From positions 1-36,764 of IMG/VR virus record IMGVR_UViG_3300000117_000088: a stretch of DNA of 36,764 nt. One strand, written 5' to 3'. Shown here in pieces: positions 1-6,735 of the stretch. The notes under the pieces were generated by a model that saw nothing but the letters and a program-made list of their open reading frames with translations, was not told the DNA's origin and searched no databases. Position numbers and translations under genes: made by a program. The DNA comes from a virus. Each line of letters starts with the position of its first letter. The first letter of the stretch is position 1.

Positions 1-950
1 AAGCACTTCGTCACCCAGTGCCCACGCACCATACTTCTATATGAACGAGCCTCAACTAACTTTCTAACACCCTTAAAGGTACTCGAAACAGTGTCAGTCA
101 ATGTCGATGAGCGTAGCTCTACAGGGTAGTATGGGCGCGGAATAGCACTGCCTGATACCCTGTACTCTTTCTTAATTTTTTTCCCTCTAGCGCGGTCCCA
201 TAGACCCGGCTTTAACCCTTTGACGAGCGTGTCATTGGCATTAACGATTCTTACCACTGCATCAACAAGCCAAGGGTAAACCGAAAACGGGTGTAGCCAG
301 CCAGTGTTAGGATCATCTTCAGGCTCACCCCAACGTCCAGATGCGTAGATAGGTTCAACCATAAAGTAAGTTTCACCTTCTGAGTTCAACCCCTTCATGA
401 GGTCGAAAACATTTCGCTCCACCTCCCCGGCTACTAAGTCCGATACGACCAACATGCCGATACTCTTAACGCGACGAGAGCGTTCGGCATCATAGTTATA
501 AATACGTGCCATAACCTCACTCAACGGGACACCTTCACCCCAAGCAAAGTAGCAACAATCAAAGGGGATTTTTTCTGGAAAAGGTACTTTTCGTCCAGCC
601 TCTTCTACCGTCTTATAAAATGTCTCTGGTTCTGTGCTGTTAACGCCGGAAAAAGAATCAGAGTCTTCGTAAGTAAACTTCTCCCCACCAATCTCCTCAG
701 TGGTGAATCTAGAGATCTCTTTGTATAGCTCTCCAAAATGCAACTTGGAGAACTCAATTATCGTTGCTCTTCTAAGGTAAGACCAGATAAGGCTGGATGC
801 CCCACTCTTGTCATCTCTTGTTATGTCATGTGTGACCGCACCGCCTTTTATCTTAGACAGTATGGGTGTCGTGTCATTCGAGAAAGCATACTGAGCGTAG
901 AGAAAGTTATCTACAATATCTCGATGTAATTTTTTCCTCTCGTCAACCAT
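1..950 (-). CDS. Unidentified phage protein, C-terminal part beyond the window
   Basis: An open frame of 316 codons runs leftward from the ATG at 948-950 to the window edge without a stop. The start is supported by a strong ribosome site, GGGAGGAG, a few bases upstream on the minus strand. The protein begins MVDERKKLHRDIVDNF, looks soluble and has no signal peptide. Near the visible end is the stretch RSYRSMVRGHWVTK. Arg-Gly-His-Trp motifs of this kind recur in uncharacterised proteins of phages and other mobile elements, but I cannot name a function. It is the last visible gene of the leftward group that also carries the two tRNA genes. The coding call is firm because the frame is long and well initiated. 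The role is unknown. Confidence 0.75.
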   Translation of the reverse strand, partial: MVDERKKLHRDIVDNFLYAQYAFSNDTTPILSKIKGGAVTHDITRDDKSGASSLIWSYLRRATIIEFSKLHFGELYKEISRFTTEEIGGEKFTYEDSDSFSGVNSTEPETFYKTVEEAGRKVPFPEKIPFDCCYFAWGEGVPLSEVMARIYNYDAERSRRVKSIGMLVVSDLVAGEVERNVFDLMKGLNSEGETYFMVEPIYASGRWGEPEDDPNTGWLHPFSVYPWLVDAVVRIVNANDTLVKGLKPGLWDRARGKKIKKEYRVSGSAIPRPYYPVELRSSTLTDTVSSTFKGVRKLVEARSYRSMVRGHWVTKC

Positions 951-1189
951 TTTCTCCTCCCAAAAGAAAAGGTAGTGTCGGCTCAGCTTCCATGCATCCA
1001 ATACCGGAGAACGGATATAGGTTTACCTACACCTCAGTCTCGGATATCTTCTCCTGCTCCACCTTACCGACTTACGGGCCTACCGACCGACCCCTAGCGG
1101 GGTCAGCAGGTTTTTTTCAAGTGAGCTATCACCCTTCTTCATGAGGAACCATTTAACCTCACTACCCGCTAGCCAAGCGGGGCGTTCTA
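951..1189. other. Non-coding stretch with two GC-rich hairpins
   Basis: About 240 bases between the tRNA pair and the leftmost gene hold no convincing reading frame. Two strong inverted repeats are visible: GACCCC/GGGGTC with a 4-base loop at 1089-1104, and CCCGCT/AGCGGG with a 5-base loop at 1165-1181. A weaker one, TGAGG/CCTCA, lies between them. A T7 tract at 1111-1117 follows the first hairpin on the plus strand, but six bases separate them and no plus-strand gene lies upstream. This may be a processed tRNA trailer, a leader for the left gene, or a small structured RNA. None of these can be decided from the sequence. Confidence 0.4.
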
Positions 1190-1263
1190 TGGACCCTGAA
1201 GGACTTGAACCTTCGACCGACCCGTTATGAGCGGGTTGCTCTAACCAACTGAGCTAAGGGTCC
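1190..1263 (-). tRNA. tRNA with CAU anticodon, resembling tRNA-Ile2
   Basis: The minus strand folds as a 74-base cloverleaf: acceptor GGACCCT pairs with AGGGTCC, the D arm contains AGCTCAGTTGGTTAGAGC, the anticodon arm is ACCCG-CTCATAA-CGGGT, and the T loop is GTTCAAGTC. The anticodon is CAU, which could read Met or, after lysidine modification, the Ile codon AUA. Blocks such as CTTAGCTCAG and GGTTCAAGTCC resemble the bacterial Ile2 isoacceptor more than elongator tRNA-Met, so Ile2 is favoured. The 3' CCA is not encoded, so the host must add it. It lies 3 bases from the next tRNA. Confidence 0.9.
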
Positions 1264-1266
1264 AAG

Positions 1267-1340
1267 TGTGCCAGACAGGGATTGAACCTGCGACCTATGG
1301 CTTAGGAGGCCATTGCTCTATCCAAATGAGCTACTGGCAC
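1267..1340 (-). tRNA. tRNA-Arg (CCU)
   Basis: A 74-base cloverleaf on the minus strand with acceptor GTGCCAG pairing to CTGGCAC, D arm AGCTCATTTGGATAGAGC, anticodon arm ATGGC-CTCCTAA-GCCAT and T arm CAGG-TTCAATC-CCTG. The anticodon CCU reads the Arg codon AGG, which is rare in many bacteria, and phages often carry such tRNAs. No CCA is encoded. The 5' end overlaps the last codons of the membrane-protein gene upstream, whose stop codon lies in the D loop. The RNA is therefore probably cut out of a shared transcript. Confidence 0.93.
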
Positions 1341-1611
1341 TTTCATCGATTTCCGATGGCGTTAGATTAGTAACCACCTTGTAACCCTTAGAAAGATAGT
1401 GGCTTTCGATCACTGACTTTGCAGCGATGGAATAGCCAATCCAGAGGAAGGGTGCAGCCATCCCACCTGTAATAACGACCGCCCCAATGTAAATGGCTAC
1501 ATGGGTCCAAACCCCGTGGAACATGAAATAAAAGGCTCCAAAAAGAAACGCCCAGAGCCACGGCATTTCGGCAGTTACGGTATGGTTTGTGTTTTTATTA
1601 TAAAATTGCAT
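1318..1611 (-). CDS. Small membrane protein, DUF2628-like
   Basis: A 97-residue protein with an ATG start behind GGAG. Two hydrophobic stretches are visible, about residues 17-34 and 37-62, with the pattern MPWLWAFLFGAFYFMFHGVW followed by a C-terminal segment ending SHYLSKGYKVV. A Trp/Phe-rich pair of helices followed by a KGYK-type tail resembles the DUF2628 family of small inner-membrane proteins, whose role is unknown. The last eight codons lie inside the tRNA-Arg gene and the stop TAG is in the tRNA D loop, so the final residues (SASSSFG) are dictated by the tRNA. The family assignment is tentative. The membrane topology is clear from the sequence. Confidence 0.75.
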   Translation of the reverse strand: MQFYNKNTNHTVTAEMPWLWAFLFGAFYFMFHGVWTHVAIYIGAVVITGGMAAPFLWIGYSIAAKSVIESHYLSKGYKVVTNLTPSEIDESASSSFG

Positions 1612-1635
1612 CTTGTCTCCTAGATAAGTTTTAAA

Positions 1636-2586
1636 TCAATCTTCGTCAAAAGAAATAGCACGAGATTTTTTCACAACGAGTTCAGCAGTCGAATCTTTCA
1701 AATTTTCAAAAGAACCAAGAACTCTATCCCGAATGTTGTCGTCTTTTCTAAGAGACTCGACATCCACGCCATTCATTACCTTCTTGGCTTTCTCTACCAA
1801 ATCGTTAAGGCTTTTGTCATCAGTGAGATTTCTCCCATCAAAGGTGTCCAAGAAATCTCGGAATCCTTCAACAAAAGAAGATCGGAAAACCTTCTTCTTA
1901 CCGTCTTCGTCAGGCGTAAGTCTTTCTACAAAGTGCTCGACCAATCCAGAGAAGCCCTCACGCAAAGCAACTCGAATCTCGCGTTCTGCCGATTGCCATT
2001 GCTGTGCAGCGCGAGACTGCTCCCGCTCAAAAAGACTCTTAGATATACCTTGAAGAGACTGTGGAGTCTGCGCGACCGAATAATTCCATTCAAAGCGAAA
2101 GTTGTTGCGCAACGCTTCAACTGAAGTGTAATCGTTGGGGTTGAAAAGCCCATCCAAGCGGTCACGAGCCTCAGCAATAACTTGAGGGTACTCATCCATG
2201 AACTCACCAACATTACGCTCCCAATCCAGAGCCAACTTATTGAGCCGCTTCTCCATAAGTTCTACCAACTGGACGGGGAGAAGGTATGTACCTCGTCGAA
2301 AGTGAGAAACCGGGACTGCGATGCGACCGACTTCTCGATTAACCAAACCCCGAATGCTTTTCAGCTTATCAAGGCTTTTGCTCTTCATAAGAATCTTTTG
2401 AACATTAAGACTCTCCTTGTCGGCCTGAGCCTCAATTTCGTCAGTAGAAACTTTACGCTGCATCCCCACAATAGAAGTGCGAACGCTAAGGACGACAGTT
2501 TTTTCCGCAAGCGTTATCTCACCAACCTTGGACCCCGGAGTCAAAAGTTTTTCAACTTCCGCTTTCTGCTCTTGTAGATTTTCCAC
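1636..2586 (-). CDS. DUF3150-like phage protein
   Basis: A 316-residue protein starting at GTG behind GGGAGAGAG. It is charged, mostly helical in appearance and lacks membrane segments. The part around residues 85-150 (VNREVGRIAVPVSHFRRGTY...) and the long helical second half resemble the DUF3150 family, often found near AAA+ ATPase genes in phages and mobile elements. Here an AAA+ gene lies about 1.5 kb upstream in the same orientation, which fits. It has its own good promoter candidate (2630-2658) just upstream. The biochemical role is unknown. Confidence in the coding call is high and in the family name moderate. Confidence 0.75.
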   Translation of the reverse strand: MENLQEQKAEVEKLLTPGSKVGEITLAEKTVVLSVRTSIVGMQRKVSTDEIEAQADKESLNVQKILMKSKSLDKLKSIRGLVNREVGRIAVPVSHFRRGTYLLPVQLVELMEKRLNKLALDWERNVGEFMDEYPQVIAEARDRLDGLFNPNDYTSVEALRNNFRFEWNYSVAQTPQSLQGISKSLFEREQSRAAQQWQSAEREIRVALREGFSGLVEHFVERLTPDEDGKKKVFRSSFVEGFRDFLDTFDGRNLTDDKSLNDLVEKAKKVMNGVDVESLRKDDNIRDRVLGSFENLKDSTAELVVKKSRAISFDED

Positions 2587-2629
2587 AACTCTCTCCCTTC
2601 AAATGACACGCCCAATCGCGTCACTGCTT

Positions 2630-2658
2630 TATTTAACTCAACTGTTAACTCTTGTCAA
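2630..2658 (-). promoter_or_regulatory. Sigma70-type promoter for the DUF3150-like gene
   Basis: On the minus strand a perfect -35 hexamer TTGACA (2653-2658) is followed after 17 bases by TAAATA (2630-2635). It sits between the stop of the upstream gene (2662) and the GTG start at 2586, so transcription would begin around 2623. The arrangement matches a second site at 6614-6642 (TTGACT, 17 bases, TAAATA), which suggests a shared promoter class read by host RNA polymerase. Confidence 0.7.
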
Positions 2659-2661
2659 CCA

Positions 2662-3042
2662 CTAATCTTCCATGCCGAGGCCTAAAGACCAAACCGAGTT
2701 AAGAAAAGTGTAATATGCGTCATCGTCGCTAGATTGCTGTGAGACAGCAACAGCGTCCTTAAAGTTATCGTAAGTTGCAAGCTGTCCGTAAAGGTTTGTT
2801 ATTTGCGAAACTGCCTCGGGCGTAACTAGAATACGATACTTGTAGTCACCGTGTGGCTTCTGAATAATCTCGGCTTTATCAATCTCATCAGAAACTGCTC
2901 GATCTACTACGCCGTAGGCCGAACGTACTGTCGCCTTCAAGTTCATGAGATGCCGATCTGACCTAGACCGAATTTGAGATTTGTCTGGTGTAGAGGGAAT
3001 TCTTGTAATACTGAAAAAACCGTCTTGTGTGCATATCCACAT
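2662..3042 (-). CDS. Conserved phage hypothetical protein (MWICT type)
   Basis: A 126-residue protein starting at ATG behind AGGAG. It opens MWICTQDGFFSITRIP and continues with a region giving RSRSDRHLMNL, then DYKYRILV and a C-terminal FLNSVWSLG. Phages and bacteria carry small proteins with the same layout: an aromatic start, an Arg-rich strand, a D-Y-x-Y-R segment and a final xxVW helix. They have no assigned function. The gene begins just past the stop of the 69-residue gene upstream, so the two are probably translated together. The promoter for the next gene begins directly after its stop codon. Confidence 0.7.
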   Translation of the reverse strand: MWICTQDGFFSITRIPSTPDKSQIRSRSDRHLMNLKATVRSAYGVVDRAVSDEIDKAEIIQKPHGDYKYRILVTPEAVSQITNLYGQLATYDNFKDAVAVSQQSSDDDAYYTFLNSVWSLGLGMED

Positions 3043-3044
3043 AA

Positions 3045-3254
3045 TTATGCTCCTGCCTTTGTGTGTGTGTGATTACCTTGATGAATGTGACTGTGCCCCT
3101 TAGCGATTTTCTCCCGCGAAACCTCACCACCTGCGAGAGTCTCAATTTGCCTCAAAAGCTTGTCTGCACTCAAATGATTAGCGTCTGAAACTGCACCACC
3201 AATACGTGTAGTAATAGTGCCGTCCTCAAGAACCTCAAATTCGATATTGTCCAT
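3045..3254 (-). CDS. Small protein with a His-rich tail
   Basis: A 69-residue protein starting at ATG, two bases from its upstream neighbour, with the neighbour's last codons (GGAAG) as a weak ribosome site. The body is acidic and soluble (DNIEFEVLEDGTITTRIGG). The C-terminus holds five histidines in a short stretch, GHSHIHQGNHTHTKAGA, which could bind metal. I do not recognise a family. Position and spacing place it in the same transcript as the AAA+ ATPase gene. Confidence 0.65.
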   Translation of the reverse strand: MDNIEFEVLEDGTITTRIGGAVSDANHLSADKLLRQIETLAGGEVSREKIAKGHSHIHQGNHTHTKAGA

Positions 3255-3255
3255 T

Positions 3256-3582
3256 TTAAATCTTCCGCTTTACTGCAACAAAAGAAGAATCGTTTTCAGA
3301 CTTCAAGGTCCAACCAAACTTACGACTTGTTTTTCTAATAACCTCTCTTGAATAAGCCCTATTAATTGCGTTCGCCACTTTGTTAGCAACTGAACTTTCA
3401 GTAATAACTTCACCAGACCTATTAATTTCGTAAGCGTAACCATCGTAGTTACCTAAGATACTTTCAGAACTTTCATGCCGAACGGACAACCCTTCAACGG
3501 TGTCGTTTTCCAAAGCACTCATAAGCAAATCGACGTTTTCCGCTTTGAGCTTAATAGAAGCGGTACTAATTGAATAACATGG
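3256..3582 (-). CDS. Conserved small phage protein, weakly DUF1257/Ycf35-like
   Basis: A 108-residue protein. I chose the ATG at 3582 because AAAGGTAGAGAAG precedes it closely. A longer frame upstream begins inside a hairpin and has no ribosome site. The protein opens MPCYSISTASIKLKAENVDLL and ends with a segment in which AINRAYSREVIRKTSRKFGW precedes a short basic tail. A ferredoxin-like N-terminus followed by a Tyr-Ala/Ser helix and a Lys/Arg-Gly turn is reminiscent of DUF1257/Ycf35 proteins. Those are often encoded beside Ycf46-type AAA ATPases, and such an ATPase lies two genes upstream here. The link is suggestive only. Confidence 0.65.
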   Translation of the reverse strand, partial: PCYSISTASIKLKAENVDLLMSALENDTVEGLSVRHESSESILGNYDGYAYEINRSGEVITESSVANKVANAINRAYSREVIRKTSRKFGWTLKSENDSSFVAVKRKI

Positions 3583-3600
3583 CATCTTCTCTACCTTTCT

Positions 3601-3617
3601 GTCGGTCTCCCACCGAC
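3601..3617 (-). promoter_or_regulatory. Leader hairpin before the MPCYS gene
   Basis: A perfect inverted repeat, GTCGGT and ACCGAC around a 5-base loop, lies about 10 bases upstream of the ribosome site of the gene starting at 3582. On the minus strand no T tract follows directly, so it is not an obvious terminator. It may be an RNA processing site or a translation-control stem. A similar stem precedes the gene starting at 6573. Confidence 0.45.
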
Positions 3618-3654
3618 AAATACTTTTTAACAATTAGAAGTACTGAGCGCAACC

Positions 3655-4128
3655 TTAATGAAGCGTCTTTTCCCAAATACCACGAGAAAATTCTGCATCC
3701 AGAACATTACCTTCGGAACGAATATCACCTACCCCATAGACCTCTTCATTCACTCGAAGCACGGGAGCCATCCAAACGACGCTCTCCGTAGGCGTAATCA
3801 CTGTGGCGACAATAACCTCTTCTCTCTCTTTTCCCTCAGGAGTATATTCCATTGACTCAAGCTCAATACTCTTACAATAAACCCAAGCTTCTGAAACAAA
3901 GGCTACAGCCACAGCATTTTGATTTTTTGCCGCTGTTCGGAAAGCTTGAAAACATTTTTGCTTATCCTGCGTGGAGGAAAATGGAAGTCCACAAACCATG
4001 GCCTCGCCATCAGTGCGATAAATCACTCCAGCAGGAATCAAATAACCATCGCGTTGCATGTTTTTAGAAGCCAATTCAATGAGCTTACCTGCCTGCAACG
4101 AAAGATCCAAATCAATTTCATTATACAC
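3655..4128 (-). CDS. Hypothetical protein downstream of the AAA+ ATPase
   Basis: A 157-residue protein. The GTG at 4128 is chosen because GGAGGTGTGAA lies directly upstream, overlapping the end of the AAA+ gene. A longer frame runs back into the ATPase gene but has no ribosome site. The protein begins VYNEIDLDLSLQAGKL and contains a mixed alpha/beta body with AVAVAFVSEAWVYCKS and REEVIVATVITP strands. I do not recognise a family. The stop of the ATPase gene (4130-4132) and this start are one base apart, so translation of the two is probably coupled and their products may act together. Confidence 0.7.
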   Translation of the reverse strand: MYNEIDLDLSLQAGKLIELASKNMQRDGYLIPAGVIYRTDGEAMVCGLPFSSTQDKQKCFQAFRTAAKNQNAVAVAFVSEAWVYCKSIELESMEYTPEGKEREEVIVATVITPTESVVWMAPVLRVNEEVYGVGDIRSEGNVLDAEFSRGIWEKTLH

Positions 4129-4129
4129 T

Positions 4130-5632
4130 TCACACCTCCACAGAGCGTCGTTTAGCACTCTTTTTAATATTTGGGCGATAAACACCCTTCGCCGAAGCGG
4201 AAAGAAATCTGCCATTAGCCTGCTTCCGAAGAGCCTCAATCTGAGAAGCCCCAGAAACCGCTACGGGGACCAGATAACCAACAGCATCCTTCAGAGGGAT
4301 GTCCAACGAGAAGGCAAGGTCACAAGCGTTTCGGATCTCCGCACCAGTAAGCTCCTCATCGAGAGGAACCTTCTTGTCTTCGATTCCGTACGCCTTCTTA
4401 TGGATAGGCCAAATCTTCTCTCGCTCTTCCTTGTTGGGAAGGTCGAAGAACCATGTACCGTAAGAGAATCGTCGTTTAATCTCAGGGGAGAGGTCGGCCT
4501 CACGGTTGCATGTCGCAACAAAGAATACATCCTCCTCGCCAACCGCTTCGATTACCTTGAGTGCGGAGCGTAGGTTCTGTTCACTCTGACCAACTAAAGA
4601 GCCTTTCAGTCCACTCAGGTCAAGCTGAACGGTAGGAACCTTCGCCTCATTACCCAAAGCTTTGGCGACCGCAGACTTCGCTGCCCCCGGAGGCCCGACA
4701 AAAATCACCCCACGTGCTTTCTTGTCTTCCATAAACCCCAAGAGACCGCCGTGGAGAGCCTGAGAGACACCAGACGAGTCTCCAGTACCATTCGTTGCAC
4801 CAGCGAGTCCTTTCTCGATCTCGTCAATAAAAACGACAGCCTTCGGTGGGCGTTTACCAGCGATCAGGTTGTTCAAGAAACCTTTGACAGATTCGCAACC
4901 ACCAATGGTCTCGAAGGTATCAGGACCACTGTACACGGACACACCGGGAGTCTGCTCCACGAGTCTACGTTTACGTTCCCAGAGAATTTCCAGATCCAGT
5001 CCGTCCTTCGTTAGCGACTGGGCGGCAGCTTGTTCCGCTGCGAATGCCGCAAGACCTCGAAGGGCATCGACCGCACGAGTTTCAATATCAGAGTCTGGGG
5101 CGGCAAGTTCTGCGGCTTCATGAAGTTCGAGAATGATGCCACGCAAGGCTTCTTCACTCGGCAACTCCTCGTCCAGAACCATTACATCCTGCACAATCTC
5201 AGCCGGAAGGTCGCAGTCAGGGCACAGGATAATCAAGGTGCGCTGATTCGATTTGAACTCATCTCGGAGATTCCAAATAGCCTGAGTGACGAGGGCGGCT
5301 AAGCTATCATTCCCGCTCCCGCTTTGGAAATAACGGTGCAGATTGATCGCAAAGAAGACTGTCTTATTAGGAAATGCCTTAGCGTAGGCAAGAGCATCGG
5401 CTGGAGAAGACACTGTGGAAGGCTCCGCACCATCTAGGACGTTTTCCAAAACCGCTAGGCCTTCTTCGTTAACCGCACTGAATCCAGAGGCAGCATCCCA
5501 TCGAACTTTAGGACTCCCACCGTTTACCCCAACCGAAATATCCTGCATAGTTGCCGCAGGGTCGGGGGTACGAATCGCTATAATAGGAGTGCTAACCCGA
5601 CGTGCACCCTTTACTCTCTCAACAATATTCAT
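4130..5632 (-). CDS. AAA+ ATPase with permuted motif order (Ycf46-like)
   Basis: A 500-residue protein when started at the ATG at 5632 (GAGAG just upstream). An in-frame ATG 17 codons earlier is less likely. The N-terminal half (about 85-180) has the FFAINLHRYF...TLIILCPDCDLP layout of Ycf46-type ATPases. The AAA+ core is unusual. The Walker B-like VVFIDEIEKG comes first, at about 266-275, then GDSSGVSQAL, and only then Walker A GPPGAAKS, at about 313-320. The sensor-1-like FFVATCN (about 370) and the Arg finger KRRF (about 386) follow. In normal AAA+ proteins Walker A precedes Walker B, so this core appears circularly permuted. It lies in a leftward operon with an arginase-fold gene upstream and small genes downstream. 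Substrate and partners are unknown. Confidence 0.88.
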   Translation of the reverse strand: MNIVERVKGARRVSTPIIAIRTPDPAATMQDISVGVNGGSPKVRWDAASGFSAVNEEGLAVLENVLDGAEPSTVSSPADALAYAKAFPNKTVFFAINLHRYFQSGSGNDSLAALVTQAIWNLRDEFKSNQRTLIILCPDCDLPAEIVQDVMVLDEELPSEEALRGIILELHEAAELAAPDSDIETRAVDALRGLAAFAAEQAAAQSLTKDGLDLEILWERKRRLVEQTPGVSVYSGPDTFETIGGCESVKGFLNNLIAGKRPPKAVVFIDEIEKGLAGATNGTGDSSGVSQALHGGLLGFMEDKKARGVIFVGPPGAAKSAVAKALGNEAKVPTVQLDLSGLKGSLVGQSEQNLRSALKVIEAVGEEDVFFVATCNREADLSPEIKRRFSYGTWFFDLPNKEEREKIWPIHKKAYGIEDKKVPLDEELTGAEIRNACDLAFSLDIPLKDAVGYLVPVAVSGASQIEALRKQANGRFLSASAKGVYRPNIKKSAKRRSVEV

Positions 5633-5685
5633 TTCTCTCAACCTTTCCGGCAGTTCTCCCAACCGCCAACACCCTTTAAGCACAA

Positions 5686-6573
5686 CTAAGTGTTGTTTGC
5701 AACCATTAAATTGGGTGACAGAGAAAAAGATCTCTTTTTACAAGCATCGTGACCACCTATTTTTTGGTAACCATCGTTGCAGTCTAGACAAACACCCTCA
5801 CCACCAGACAACCCGTCAAAAAGGGTTTCTGCCTGAAAGTCCATCCAAGGAGGAGTCCAAGCCGAAGACCGACAGGAGAATACTGTACTTACGCGAGACC
5901 TTTCAGCCTCCCTAGCTACCCAATCGCTCCAACAAGTAAAATGTACACTACCGCACGACTCCAGCGCGACAATATGCTCAGGCGGCTCCCAAAAACCATT
6001 CGACGAGAACTCAGCCAAACCTTTCCAATCAGGGTAAACAATGGTGACACTTTCTACTAAACCAGCGGAGACGCCATGGTAAAGCCACGAGCCGCAATCA
6101 AGAACTCCCCTTTTCTTCTCATTAGCTACGACGCTAGAATCATAACCCAAATCCCCGTGAGCATCGAAGTGAACAACATTTAAAGGTTCCCCACAATATG
6201 CTTCTTGAAGCGCGGAATACCCGTGGGCATGAGAGTCCGCATAGAAAAACTCATAATCCCCAGCAAAGTAGAACCTTTTGTTAATTGAATTTAAAAAGCT
6301 ATCGATGCTGACTGTACCTTTATGAGCATGAGCATCACAAACCTTAAATGGGTCAACACCCACTGCCGCAAAAGCGTCGTAACGAGCCTGCCAAATAAAA
6401 TCTTGGACTTCCGAAGAAAAACTTTCCGAGTGACCCCAATCAAACAAATATACGCTAGGTATAGTCTCTTTTTTACCTGTTTGCTTTGAAAGAAAACTTA
6501 TGTCTCTTTCTCTGGCTTCCACCCCGTTCCAAACAAAGAAATCAAAATCAATACTTAAAAAATCTACACTCAC
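5686..6573 (-). CDS. Arginase/deacetylase-fold protein, UPF0489-like
   Basis: A 295-residue protein starting at GTG behind AAGGAGG. It opens MSVDFLSIDFDFFVWNG and carries YADSHAHGYSAL and then VVHFDAHGDLGYD near residue 135. The DAHGD motif and the earlier SIDFDFF strand match metal-binding loops of the arginase/ureohydrolase fold, and the overall form resembles UPF0489 proteins. A DCGSWLYHGV segment follows. The C-terminal part has several cysteines (CLDCNDGYQ, then ACKKR) that could bind a further metal. The substrate is unknown. It is the first gene after a strong promoter candidate and is followed closely by the AAA+ ATPase gene. Confidence 0.8.
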   Translation of the reverse strand: MSVDFLSIDFDFFVWNGVEARERDISFLSKQTGKKETIPSVYLFDWGHSESFSSEVQDFIWQARYDAFAAVGVDPFKVCDAHAHKGTVSIDSFLNSINKRFYFAGDYEFFYADSHAHGYSALQEAYCGEPLNVVHFDAHGDLGYDSSVVANEKKRGVLDCGSWLYHGVSAGLVESVTIVYPDWKGLAEFSSNGFWEPPEHIVALESCGSVHFTCWSDWVAREAERSRVSTVFSCRSSAWTPPWMDFQAETLFDGLSGGEGVCLDCNDGYQKIGGHDACKKRSFSLSPNLMVANNT

Positions 6574-6587
6574 TTCTCTACCTCCTT

Positions 6588-6605
6588 AAGGTGCCCAACC
6601 ACCTT
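6588..6605 (-). promoter_or_regulatory. Leader hairpin abutting the ribosome site
   Basis: A perfect 6-bp stem, AAGGTG and CACCTT around a 6-base loop, lies between the promoter at 6614-6642 and the ribosome site AAGGAGG (6581-6587). The stem ends exactly where the ribosome site begins, so its folding, or a protein bound to it, could affect initiation of the arginase-fold gene. Confidence 0.45.
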
Positions 6606-6613
6606 GAGATTAT

Positions 6614-6642
6614 TATTTAACAAACAGGTCAGTCTAAGTCAA
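6614..6642 (-). promoter_or_regulatory. Sigma70-type promoter for the arginase/AAA+ operon
   Basis: On the minus strand TTGACT (6637-6642) and TAAATA (6614-6619) are separated by 17 bases, with the -10 extending into TAAATAATAAT. The site lies about 40 bases upstream of the GTG at 6573 in the divergent region between minus- and plus-strand genes. It matches the 2630-2658 promoter in form. Confidence 0.7.
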
Positions 6643-6735
6643 CTAGCAATGTTAACAAGGCATAGTTGCAATCTTGCATTCTGCGTGTTAAGTAAAAAAA
6701 GTAACGTTTTTGGGAAAACGGTGAAGGAGAAGAAA

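Noticed and set aside
1089-1117. Hairpin followed by T7 on the plus strand as a terminator
   Set aside because: Six bases separate stem and T tract, and no plus-strand gene lies upstream to be terminated.
738-1144. Two overlapping plus-strand frames, 63 and 92 codons, at 738-929 and 866-1144
   Set aside because: They run opposite the partial minus-strand gene and into the hairpin gap, lack ribosome sites and have low-complexity products.
5415-5915. 166-codon plus-strand frame
   Set aside because: It lies antisense to the ATPase and arginase-fold genes, whose motifs are clear, and has no ribosome site.
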